From Actinomycetota bacterium (GTDB lineage: Bacteria > Actinomycetota > Actinomycetes > Streptosporangiales > Streptosporangiaceae): a stretch of DNA of 51,533 nt. Under the pieces are notes generated by a model, which saw nothing but the letters and a program-made list of their open reading frames with translations, was not told the origin of the DNA and did no database searches. A program made the translations under genes and the position numbers. Where the stretch lies: positions 1-51,533 of the forward strand of contig DAHVDE010000098.1 of the NCBI GenBank assembly GCA_027313705.1, in the 5' to 3' direction. Of the stretch, positions 43,168 to 51,533 are shown one piece after another. Within the stretch, counting starts at the first letter, position 1. The number at the start of each line of letters is the position of its first letter.

Positions 43168-43604
43168 TGCGGCTGGTGCTCGACGCCGAAGCGGTGAGCG
43201 CACTGCTCGATCCCAGGCATCCGGCCGAGCGCAAGGTGCGGCGCGCGATGGAAGCAGCACGCAGGCTCCGCCGCGAGGTCGCGATCGCCACCGGCACGCT
43301 CGCCGAGTTGTACCGCGGAGCCGGGCGCAATCAAGCCCTGGACGCATTGCTCTCCCGGCAATCAGGGGACGGCCTGCTGCTCCGCGACACCGACCGCACC
43401 CTCGCCCGCCTGATCGGCGCCCTGCTCACCGAAGCCAGCGCCTCCTCCGCCCTCTTCGCCGACGCCCACCCCGTCGCAGTCGCGATCGAAGCAGGCGGGG
43501 GCATCGTCCAGACAGCGGATCCCGATGACCTCGCCAGGCTCGCGGCACCGTACCGGACGATCGTCATCGAATCACTGGCACGGAAGAAAGGCTCGCCAGG
43601 CTAA
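43167..43604 (+). CDS. vapC: VapC-like PIN-domain toxin (second pair)
   Basis: This 145-residue PIN protein starts LVLDAEAVSALLDPRHPAER (first Asp). A second acidic residue lies in VAIATGTLAELYRG (Glu), a conserved Asp in ASSALFADAHPVAVAI, and a C-terminal Asp in IVQTADPDDLARLAA. The catalytic acidic set is thus present. It is different in sequence from the VapC at 2392. The 96-bp segment 43415-43510 that encodes ALLTEASASSALFADAHPVA and the following residues is duplicated downstream at 43692-43787. Confidence 0.82.
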   Translation: MRLVLDAEAVSALLDPRHPAERKVRRAMEAARRLRREVAIATGTLAELYRGAGRNQALDALLSRQSGDGLLLRDTDRTLARLIGALLTEASASSALFADAHPVAVAIEAGGGIVQTADPDDLARLAAPYRTIVIESLARKKGSPG

Positions 43605-43787
43605 GGACTCTGCCCAACACGGCTTGACGGAGAACCGCTCAACACCATGCTCCTGCGGCAGCGTCGATCATCTTGAAAAACGCGCCTTGCCCGGCGCCCT
43701 GCTCACCGAAGCCAGCGCCTCCTCCGCCCTCTTCGCCGACGCCCACCCCGTCGCAGTCGCGATCGAAGCAGGCGGGGGCATCGTCCA
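43415..43787. repeat. 96-bp direct duplication (43415-43510 and 43692-43787)
   Basis: The two copies are identical over 96 bp and 277 bp apart (start to start). The first is inside the PIN toxin gene. The second lies downstream with unrelated flanks and no start, so it is a dead fragment. It looks like a recent segmental duplication rather than a second gene. Confidence 0.92.
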
Positions 43788-43868
43788 TCAAGCGGATCAG
43801 GTACATCACGGCGCGCATCTCCGCCCGCCCCGGCCAGCCTGACTCGCCGACGCGGCAGGACGCCTACC

Positions 43869-44280
43869 TCAGGCACTGGCGACATTGCCGGCGGTGAGCA
43901 TCCATCTCGGCAAATTCCTGCAGTTCACGGTGGCGCGCAGCAGTTCAGCGGCCTTCGTCGTGCTCATCGCCGCGCACAGCCACGCCGCCTGGTCCTCGAA
44001 CGCGGCGGTGAACCGCGACCCCGGCCCGGCCCGCGGAACCGCCGCGACCACCACCCCGCGCACCGGGCAGACCACCCGCGGCGCCGCTCCCCGCCCGCGT
44101 CGTGCCCCCGGCACCGCCGGCCGCACCGCGAGCACCGGTCCTGATGACCGCCGGCCGGGCGGACCCGCAGCACTAGCGCCTCGCCGCCGCCCGGATGCTC
44201 CTCGATGCCGCCGTCCTCGAACACCACATGCTCGACACCGAGCAGCTTCTTCCGTACCTTGGACAGCCGCACGCCGTGCC
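43869..44280 (-). pseudogene. ISL3-family transposase N-terminal remnant
   Basis: On the minus strand one frame reads KKLLGVEHVVFEDGG and RVRPAGGHQDRCSRCGRRCRGHD, the N-terminal zinc ribbon of ISL3 transposases. After a frame change it continues APRVVCPVRGVVVAAVPRAG, PGSRFTAAFEDQAAWLCAAM and STTKAAELLRATV, the next conserved part. The DDE catalytic domain is missing and the frame is broken. Confidence 0.72.
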
Positions 44281-44529
44281 TCCGCGCCGCTCGCTGACCT
44301 TCGACAGCCAGCAAGCATGCAGGGACGCGGCGTGCCCGATTTGAAACGAGACGCGAGGAACAACCAGGAACGACCGATCACGGCAACGACAGGAGAGCCG
44401 ATACATCGGCGTAGTGGATAGGCGGCGGTTCGCGGCGTTGTGGTGCGGTGGTCTGTCGAAGAGGCGGGCATCGGGTCTGGTCGCAGCGTGCTGGCCATGC
44501 TCGTGGCGGACGCGGTGTCTGATTCAGGG

Positions 44530-45999
<1,470 letters not shown>

Positions 46000-46274
46000 T
46001 CAGGGACGGAAGTCCCGAACGTTCCGGCCAATCCGCGCTCCCCGTTCGCACGCACCTTCGTGGGGGCGCTAACGCTCGCTCGGCGTGCCCGATGTCATGA
46101 GCCACCTCCAGCAAGTGGCGTGGGCGCCACCCTGCGCCGCGGCGGTCGCTAAGTCGGTGGCAGAAGAAGGCGCCGCCCTCGCGATCATGGGCGAGCAGTT
46201 AGCCGGCATCGGCCGCCCCTTCGTCACCGTGCCTGGCACTGGAACAAGCGCCGCCAGGGACGTCCTGGCACGCC

Positions 46275-46568
46275 GTGGCTGACGAGGGCGACCAGGTACG
46301 CGACATTGCAGCGGTCATCGGCCGGCGGCTCGGCCTGCCGGTCCAGCCGGTGCCAGCGCAGACTTACGGTCCTCTCGGCCCGATCTTCTCCGCTGACCAG
46401 CCCTCGTCAAGCACGCACACTCAGCAAGCACTCGGCTGGCAGCCCAAGCACCCGAGCCTGCTCGACGACCTGGAGAACATTCAGCCCTGGCGCGCCGACA
46501 CCGGCAGTGCGGACGACGGTGGCGGGGGCCTGCTCAGCGTAGGTGAGGCGGGCCGGACCTGGCAGTAG
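46275..46568 (+). pseudogene. C-terminal remnant of an NAD-dependent epimerase/SDR
   Basis: The frame reads EGDQVRDIAAVIGRRLGLPV then GPIFSADQPSSSTHTQQALG and WQPKHPSLLDDLEN. This is the characteristic ending (VRDIA..IGR.L..P......G........D.P.SS..T...LGW.P.HP.L..DL) of extended SDRs acting like nucleoside-diphosphate-sugar epimerases. No Rossmann domain or active site remains. Confidence 0.72.
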
Positions 46569-46725
46569 CCATCGGGCAATGACGCACCCTTGACGCAGCA
46601 GGATGCTCGCCATATCATTCCGGTAACATTAATGTCTTCTTCGCGCATTACAGGATGTCGTGTGGCAGATCATTTATCGCACGCCTGGTGGCGAGTGCTG
46701 CCGGCCTTAGGATTAGCCTGCCAAT

Positions 46726-46763
46726 CCCTCCCCTGTCCGAGCATTGTCAATGCGACGGGAGGG
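46726..46763 (+). promoter_or_regulatory. Hairpin sequestering the RBS of the short peptide
   Basis: CCCTCCC (46726-46732) is complementary to GGGAGGG (46757-46763), which is the Shine-Dalgarno region for the peptide start at 46774. An inner stem GCATT-GTC-AATGC (46741-46753) stacks within. In RNA this would hide the ribosome-binding site, suggesting translational control of the peptide. This is based on complementarity seen by eye, not folding energy. Confidence 0.55.
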
Positions 46764-46773
46764 GGTGACATAC

Positions 46774-46824
46774 GTGAAGATTCGCAAGGTAGCCGTGCGT
46801 AAGACCGGGCCGTCATTGAAGTAG
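46774..46824 (+). CDS. Very short basic peptide, candidate RiPP / microcin C-like precursor
   Basis: GTG 46774 follows the strong RBS GGGAGGGGG (46757-46765) with eight bases spacing and ends at TAG 46822-46824, giving MKIRKVAVRKTGPSLK (16 residues, six basic). In-frame alternatives are GTG 46765 (19 aa) and ATG 46750 (24 aa). It lies immediately before a ThiF/MccB-like gene, as short mccA genes do. From memory, the microcin C-like peptide of Bacillus amyloliquefaciens begins MLKIRKVKIV, so the KIRKV start is notable. However, MccB substrates need a C-terminal Asn and this ends in Lys. Too short to be certain; context and RBS are the evidence. Confidence 0.55.
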   Translation: MKIRKVAVRKTGPSLK

Positions 46825-46827
46825 CAC

Positions 46828-46842
46828 CGCACTGAAAGTGCG
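46828..46842 (+). terminator. Small hairpin just after the short peptide
   Basis: CGCACT-GAA-AGTGCG (46828-46842) starts four bases after the peptide stop. It lacks a T-tract, so it may stabilise the peptide message or act together with the larger inverted repeat downstream. Confidence 0.4.
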
Positions 46843-46862
46843 CATTCCAGTTTAAGTGCGCA

Positions 46863-46899
46863 TAGTGGCTGTGCGGTATCTGATGCCGCACAGCCACTA
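46863..46899 (+). terminator. 14-bp perfect inverted repeat between peptide and E1 gene
   Basis: TAGTGGCTGTGCGG (46863-46876) and CCGCACAGCCACTA (46886-46899) form a 14-bp perfect stem with a 9-base loop, followed by CTTGATATTTCC. In microcin C operons a terminator-like hairpin between the precursor and the adenylyltransferase gene keeps peptide mRNA in excess. This element sits in the same place. It could be an attenuator or an mRNA-stabilising end. Confidence 0.65.
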
Positions 46900-46936
46900 C
46901 TTGATATTTCCAGGGCGCCAGAAAGGTGAATGGCAT

Positions 46937-48049
46937 ATGCAGCAGTTACTTGGCTCTCTGCCCGGCAGGCCGCGCATCAAGAATATTTATGATGCCTTCT
47001 ATCTTGCTGGCCGTATCAGGCTGAGCTCGGGTTTCGCCGCCGCTTTCGAGATCGATGATCCTGACGGCTGTTACGCCGGGCTGATGACGCTGCTCGACGG
47101 GACGAGGACGGTTGCCGAGCTTGCCGATGAACTGGCCGGCCGGCTCGGGCCTGACGAGGTGGCGGAGGCGGTAGCCGCGCTGCAGGAGGGCGGGTTCCTG
47201 GAGGACGCCGCGGAGCGCCCGCCGCCCGAGCTTACCGAGCGTGATATCGAGCGGTACGCGCCCAACCTTAATTTCTTCCGCTTCATGGCCGCGCCTGGGG
47301 AGAGCTGTTACGGGCCGCAGGCGAAGCTCAAGAACACCAGGGTGACCCTGCTCGGCCTGGGCGGGATCGGCTCGAACCTCTGCATCGCGCTGGCCGAGCT
47401 CGGCGTCGGCCATATCACGGCCGTGGACTTCGACCACATCGAGCTCAGCAACCTCAACCGGCAGGTGCTGTACTCCACGTCCGCCATCGGGCGCCCGAAA
47501 GCGGAAGTGGCGGCCGCGCGCATGCGGGACTTCAACCCGGACATCGAGTTCGTCGCCGAGCAGCGCCGGATGACCAGCCTCGCCGACGTGACGAATGTCG
47601 TCGAGGAGTCCTCCCCTGACTTTCTTTTCTGCCTCGCGGACCAGCCCATGGGATACATCGATTTCTGGGCCAACGAGGCGTGCGTCCGTAACCGGGTTCC
47701 CTACGCCGGGGCGAGCATCTGCTCGCCGCTCGGGACCACCTACAGCGTCTTGCCGGGGAGCGGTCCGTGCTTCCAGTGCCGCAATGACAGCGAGCTGGCC
47801 GGCCAGCCGGAACTCGCCGAGGAGCTGGAGTACATTCGCGCGCACGACATCAGAGGCCGGAATGGCGCACTCGGGCCAGCCTGCATGATGCTCGCCTACT
47901 TCCTCTCCTACGAGCTGCTGAGGTACCGGCTCGGGCTGTGCCCGATGCTGGCGGAGAACAAGCTGCTTGAGATAAATTTCGTCACTTTCACCCAGCAATG
48001 GCATGAGTTCTCCAGAAGGCCTGACTGCCCGGTCTGCGGCGTCATCTGA
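46937..48049 (+). CDS. ThiF/MccB-like E1 adenylating enzyme with RRE-like N-terminus
   Basis: This is a 370-residue protein. Residues 1-95 form a PqqD/RRE-like winged-helix segment (YAGLMTLLDGTRTVAELADE, EVAEAVAALQEGGFLED), as used to bind leader peptides. Residues 130-350 are the E1 core: VTLLGLGGIGSNLCIALAEL (nucleotide loop at Gly140-144), VDFDHIELSNLNRQ (166-176), GRPKAEVAA (Lys188) and LADQP. The zinc cysteines are Cys278/Cys281 (CFQC) and the C-terminal CPVC. The ATP-binding residues are intact, unlike the pseudo-E1 part of azoline cyclodehydratases. MccB-type enzymes attach a nucleotide to the peptide C-terminus. ATG 46937 follows GAAAGGTGA. No ThiS/MoaD gene is near, and the neighbours are a peptide, an MFS and a peptidase. 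Confidence 0.85.
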   Translation: MQQLLGSLPGRPRIKNIYDAFYLAGRIRLSSGFAAAFEIDDPDGCYAGLMTLLDGTRTVAELADELAGRLGPDEVAEAVAALQEGGFLEDAAERPPPELTERDIERYAPNLNFFRFMAAPGESCYGPQAKLKNTRVTLLGLGGIGSNLCIALAELGVGHITAVDFDHIELSNLNRQVLYSTSAIGRPKAEVAAARMRDFNPDIEFVAEQRRMTSLADVTNVVEESSPDFLFCLADQPMGYIDFWANEACVRNRVPYAGASICSPLGTTYSVLPGSGPCFQCRNDSELAGQPELAEELEYIRAHDIRGRNGALGPACMMLAYFLSYELLRYRLGLCPMLAENKLLEINFVTFTQQWHEFSRRPDCPVCGVI

Positions 48050-49332
48050 TGGAGGAACCCGCCTTGGCTGACGACCCGCCAGGCCGGCAGGCAGGCGGCC
48101 TGCGCGGCAACCGCTTTTTTCACCTCACCTTCTGGGCTCAGGCCTGCGCCGATTATTGCGACCAGCTGCTGCTTGTGGCGCTGACCTGGGGAGTGCTGCA
48201 CCGGCTCGGCGGGGAGGCACTGGGCATAGTTCTCGCGTGCTGGACGATCCCCAGAGGAGCCTTGCTGCTGCTGGGCGGGGTCTTCGTGGACCGCTGGGAC
48301 CGGCGCGCGATCGCGGTCGCGGTGAGCGCCGCCCTGGGCGGCGTTGCCCTGGCCGCGGCCGCCGTCAGCCACCTGCACGTACTTGTCGCCTGGGTGGGCG
48401 TGGCGGTTGTCCTCGGCATTCTCGACGCCTTCAGGATGCCGCTCGGGGCCAGCATCTTGCCGATGATCGTCGAGCCAGAGCACCTGGTCAGCGCCAATCG
48501 CTGGGCCAGCCTGCGCGAGTGGTCGGCCGCGACCGTCGGGCCTGCGGCAGGCGGGGTCGTGGTCGCGGTGACGGGCGTCGCCGGCGCCTTCACCATCGCC
48601 GCCGGCCTGTACGTGGCCAGCTGCCTGCTCATGATCTTCGCGCCGGCTATGAAGGCGAGGGCCGACGATGAGACGAGCCGGGTGCTGGCCGACCTCAGGG
48701 ACGGCTTCCGGCTGGTCGCCAGCCATCCCAGGCTCCGCATGCTGCTGCCCACCTTCGCGCTGGCGAACCTCTTCACCCTCGGCCTGATCGGCGTGGGCGT
48801 TCCGCTGTTCGTCAAGGACGTGCTGCACGCGGGGCCGGCCGGGCTCGGCATCCTCAGCGGGTCGTTCGCCGCCGGGGTGATGGCGGGCACCTTGATCTCC
48901 CCGAGGCTGCCGGCCTGGTGGCAGGATTCACAGGCGATGGTCTTCGGGCTGTTCGCCGTCAGCGACGCGCTGCTTGCCCTGGTCGGGATCGCGCCGCTTC
49001 TTCCGGTGGCCTGCGCGCTCTACTTCCTCAGCGGCATGGCCGGAGGGGCGCCGGCGACCTTCTACCGGACCATGCTGCAGTCGCTGCCGCCCAAGGAATA
49101 CCTCGGCCGCGTGAACGCCCTCGCCCGGGCCGCGTCCTTCGGCCTCGAGCCGGTGTCCACCACCGCGGTCGGCGCCCTGTCGGCCCGCATCTCGGCATCG
49201 GTCCTGCTGGTCGCGGGCGGCGGCTGCGCGATGTGCATAGACGTGTCTGGCTCGCTCCTTTCCCGCAGGGCCGCCCGTCGCGGGCCGGAAGGCACCACAA
49301 CGGAGCCGGCAGCCAGGGAGGTGGCCAGATAA
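48049..49332 (+). CDS. MFS exporter (EntS/MccC-like)
   Basis: This 427-residue membrane protein has about 12 hydrophobic segments and an early LGGVFVDRWDRRAIAVAVS (MFS loop motif). It belongs to the MFS_3/enterobactin-exporter type, the same superfamily as MccC, which exports microcin C. ATG 48049 overlaps the E1 stop by one base (TGATG); TTG 48064 after GGAGG is an alternative start. Coupling to the E1 gene indicates that it exports the modified peptide or gives immunity. Confidence 0.83.
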   Translation: MEEPALADDPPGRQAGGLRGNRFFHLTFWAQACADYCDQLLLVALTWGVLHRLGGEALGIVLACWTIPRGALLLLGGVFVDRWDRRAIAVAVSAALGGVALAAAAVSHLHVLVAWVGVAVVLGILDAFRMPLGASILPMIVEPEHLVSANRWASLREWSAATVGPAAGGVVVAVTGVAGAFTIAAGLYVASCLLMIFAPAMKARADDETSRVLADLRDGFRLVASHPRLRMLLPTFALANLFTLGLIGVGVPLFVKDVLHAGPAGLGILSGSFAAGVMAGTLISPRLPAWWQDSQAMVFGLFAVSDALLALVGIAPLLPVACALYFLSGMAGGAPATFYRTMLQSLPPKEYLGRVNALARAASFGLEPVSTTAVGALSARISASVLLVAGGGCAMCIDVSGSLLSRRAARRGPEGTTTEPAAREVAR

Positions 49333-51332
49333 CATCCCGGTCCGTACCTGAAGTCGCCGACCTGAGCGCCGTCAAGGCCGCCGAGGCGCGTCGCTGGCAT
49401 GGCTTCGCCGAGCGCGTGGCACCGCTGCGTCACGCCCTGGTCGGCGAGTTCAAGGGCCGGACGATGCGGCAGGACCTGACCCCGATCGCGGTCTACGACC
49501 GGATCTGCGGCCCGGTCTTGTTCCTGGCCATCCCGGCAGGATCAGAGCTGCCCTGCCTGCTGGCAGGGTACGAGCGGCCTGAGGTCGTCTTCGACTTCGC
49601 CCGCAGCGAGGAACCGGGCACCGAGCGGCTCATCGGGGACCTCGTGATCCCGCCGGCCGGGGACTCCTTCTTCTACACCCTCGACATCGACGGCAGCGAC
49701 AATCACCTGGTCCGCGCGGGCCGGCTCGGCGGGCCGCCCGCGGCCAGGACCCTGGCACAGGGCGCCGGCCCGGCACTGGCCTGGGATGCCAGCAGCGCAA
49801 GCGTGCTCTTCACCGTCCTGGACGAGGCCATGTCCCCGTCGGCCGTGCACGCGGTACACGCCGACGGCGGCCCCAGCAGGCACATCTTCACCGTGGAGTC
49901 GGACAGCGAGTTCGCGGACGTGCGGACCAGCAGCGACGGCAGCAGGGTGCTTGTCACCGCCGAGACGCACAGCGGCGCCCGGATGTGGCTGCTCAGCGCC
50001 GCAGACCAGTTGCTGCCCCTGGAACCGCCGCGGCCCGGTGGCCGCGTCCGCGCCGACTGCTGGGCCGGCTATGCCGCCATGATCTGCTCAGCGCAGGGAG
50101 AGCCAGACCGCCTCTACACCACGCTGAGCCTGCCCGGCGCGATCCGCCGCCCGGCAACCTGGCATCGCTCTTACGAGGCCGCCGGCGGTGCCTGCCTTGA
50201 GGACGTGGTCTGCGCCGACGGACATGCGCTGGCGATCGAGCGCGCCGCCGGCGGCCAGCGGCTGATCCGCGTGGAACTGCACGGACAGCGCGCCGCACCA
50301 GTGGAGTTCGCCGGCGCCACGGCATGGCCGCCTGGCGATCCGGCCTCCATCGAGTTCGTGCCTGGACTGCGCCAGCGCGGCGTAACCGACATCTCGCGGG
50401 AGACCTGGCAGGACCCGGCCGGCTGGTTCCGGCTCGGCCCGGGTGACCGCACCGCGCGGCCAGCCAGGACCGGAGGCGACGGATCCGCGGACAGCGGCAC
50501 CGTGCCCTCGGCGGAGATGGACATCGTCAGGCTGAAAGTGCCGTCGGCCGGTCAGGTCACCGTTCCGCTGACGTTGCTGCGGCCACCGGGGCGGCCAGGC
50601 CCGCTGCCCACCGTCCTGTACGCTCACGGCGCCTACGGTGTCCCGCTCGACCCGGTGTACATGCCGTTCCGGCTGTCCTTGCTCGACCGCGGCGTGGCCT
50701 TCGCCGTAGCCCACGTGCGCGGCGGGGGTGATCTCGGGCCGGCCTGGCACGAGGCCGGCCGGGGACTGCGCAAGCCCGCCGCGGTGGCCGACTACCTGGC
50801 GGCCGCGCGATACCTGACCGATCACGGCTGGGCGCCGCAGGGAATGATCGTCGCCAGGGCACGCAGCGCCGGCACGGCCGTAGTGGGAGCGGCCGTCAAC
50901 CAGGCGCCCGCGCTGTTCACGGCGGCCGTACTGGAAACGCCGTTCCTCGACTGCCTGCGAGTCCTGCTCGAACCGGACGCCGCGCTCACCGGCCCCGAGT
51001 GGGACGAGTGGGGGAACCCGCTGGCCGACCCCGCGATCCGGGAGATGCTCGCGGGCCTGTCCCCCCTGGCCAACGTCCGGCCAGCCGGGTATCCCGCCTT
51101 CCTGCTCACCGCCGGGGAACGCGACGCCCGCGTGCAGGTCAGCGAGGCCCTTTGCTTCGCCGACGCGGTCCGCTCGGCTACCACCTCAGCCAGGGACGTC
51201 CTGCTCCGCATCGACGACACCGGCCACCTCGGCCACTCATCGGTCACCGCAGACTTCTACGACGAGGCCGACGTCCTGGCCTTCATACTCGATCAACTCG
51301 GCCTGGCAGGCTGTCAGGCGACTGACGTGTAG
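49329..51332 (+). CDS. S9-family prolyl-oligopeptidase-like serine peptidase
   Basis: This protein of about 667 residues has a seven-bladed beta-propeller-like N-terminal half and an alpha/beta hydrolase C-terminal half. LYAHGAYGVPLDP, HVRGGGDLGPAWHEAGRGLR, ARSAGTAVVGA (catalytic Ser513; the usual GGSAGG Gly is Arg), AGERDARVQVSEA (Asp) and DDTGHLGHSS (His) give a complete triad. Oligopeptidases of this type cut short peptides, so it may trim or destroy the modified peptide (maturation or immunity). A strong GGGAGGTGG (49316-49324) sits seven bases before an in-frame ATA at 49329. No ATG, GTG or TTG fits; the next in-frame ones are GTG 49416 or the upstream GTG 49233. The start is uncertain. 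Confidence 0.82.
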   Translation: MTSRSVPEVADLSAVKAAEARRWHGFAERVAPLRHALVGEFKGRTMRQDLTPIAVYDRICGPVLFLAIPAGSELPCLLAGYERPEVVFDFARSEEPGTERLIGDLVIPPAGDSFFYTLDIDGSDNHLVRAGRLGGPPAARTLAQGAGPALAWDASSASVLFTVLDEAMSPSAVHAVHADGGPSRHIFTVESDSEFADVRTSSDGSRVLVTAETHSGARMWLLSAADQLLPLEPPRPGGRVRADCWAGYAAMICSAQGEPDRLYTTLSLPGAIRRPATWHRSYEAAGGACLEDVVCADGHALAIERAAGGQRLIRVELHGQRAAPVEFAGATAWPPGDPASIEFVPGLRQRGVTDISRETWQDPAGWFRLGPGDRTARPARTGGDGSADSGTVPSAEMDIVRLKVPSAGQVTVPLTLLRPPGRPGPLPTVLYAHGAYGVPLDPVYMPFRLSLLDRGVAFAVAHVRGGGDLGPAWHEAGRGLRKPAAVADYLAAARYLTDHGWAPQGMIVARARSAGTAVVGAAVNQAPALFTAAVLETPFLDCLRVLLEPDAALTGPEWDEWGNPLADPAIREMLAGLSPLANVRPAGYPAFLLTAGERDARVQVSEALCFADAVRSATTSARDVLLRIDDTGHLGHSSVTADFYDEADVLAFILDQLGLAGCQATDV

Positions 51333-51533
51333 CCACGACGCCGCGACGCATGGCCGCCACGGCGGCAGCCGCAGCCGAACTCCGGGCAGCACGAACAGGC
51401 AAAGATGACATCGGCGGGCGGGCGTCCCTGTGGCAGGCATGGTGAGCGCAGAGAACTTCCATCGCTCCGCCCGGATCCTGCCCGCCATCCGCAGACACAC
51501 CAGGCGCATCCCCCTCATTACAACACCGCAGGT
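51333..51533. other. Window end, no gene seen
   Basis: A short GCCGCC-AC-GGCGGC hairpin (51354-51367) follows the peptidase stop without a T-tract and may act as a weak terminator. The remainder has no supported gene. Confidence 0.4.

Noticed and set aside
43692-43787. Second PIN toxin gene
   Set aside because: It is a 96-bp duplicate fragment without start, stop context or antitoxin.
46937-48049. ThiF/MoeB housekeeping E1
   Set aside because: No ThiS/MoaD partner, an RRE-like N-terminus, and peptide, exporter and peptidase neighbours point to peptide modification.

Overview
The window is high-GC DNA from an actinomycete (phylum Actinomycetota), probably a filamentous, metabolite-rich one. 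This is suggested by GTG/TTG starts, many ATGA/GTGA stop-start overlaps, F420/FMN luciferase-like oxidoreductases, an ECF sigma factor with a DUF4232-type partner, XRE/TPR regulators, PIN toxin-antitoxin pairs and two biosynthetic loci. It looks like an accessory, rearranged part of the chromosome, with many broken gene pieces (regulators, an NRPS condensation domain, LuxR, isomerase, aldo-keto reductase, epimerase, ISL3 transposase and a group II intron end) between intact genes. I could not identify the species.

Region 1 (1-10.9 kb) is mixed. It holds the tail of a CDS with a terminator, a minimal GntR regulator divergent from a GRDP-like protein, regulator/NRPS/hypothetical remnants, a Phd/VapC pair, an orphan Toprim (DnaG-like) protein on the minus strand, a 602-residue protein of unknown function, an ECF sigma/DUF4232 pair, and a stretch of pseudogenes.

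Region 2 (about 11.0-29.0 kb, perhaps to 30.1 kb) is a tightly packed plus-strand biosynthetic cluster. Its order is: a 41-residue acidic peptide, carbamoyltransferase, TruD-like pseudouridine synthase, MurA/NikO-like enolpyruvyltransferase, A-PCP-TE NRPS, a fused acyltransferase-ACP-aminoacyl-carrier-protein ligase-like protein, PAP2 phosphatase, radical SAM enzyme, aminotransferase, second carbamoyltransferase, MFS exporter, tyrosine-phosphatase-like enzyme, SGNH-like protein, 2OG-Fe(II) oxygenase and a P-loop kinase. A convergent LLM oxidoreductase follows. The TruD, enolpyruvyltransferase and radical SAM combination points to a pseudouridine-derived bicyclic (octosyl-type) C-nucleoside. 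This is the malayamycin/ezomycin idea, with logic shared with nikkomycin and polyoxin, carrying ureido/carbamoyl and aminoacyl decoration. The product itself is inferred, not shown.

Region 3 (30-44.4 kb) is an accessory patchwork. It contains a group II intron 3' end, a RusA-like protein, a TIGR04053-like radical SAM protein, a sulfotransferase-like protein, a second small GntR, a 51-residue membrane peptide, an XRE/TPR regulator, a large secreted protein, an LLM oxidoreductase, a truncated methyltransferase, a MarR regulator head-to-head with a truncated SDR, a second PIN toxin-antitoxin pair with a 96-bp internal duplication downstream, and an ISL3 remnant.

Region 4 (44.5-51.3 kb) has a tyrosine phenol-lyase gene and then a compact peptide-modification cassette. 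The cassette holds a very short basic peptide ORF (MKIRKVAVRKTGPSLK) behind an RBS-sequestering hairpin, a strong inverted repeat, a ThiF/MccB-like E1 enzyme with an N-terminal RRE-like domain, an MFS exporter and an S9 prolyl-oligopeptidase. It resembles a microcin C-type (peptide-nucleotide) locus, but the peptide ends in Lys rather than Asn.
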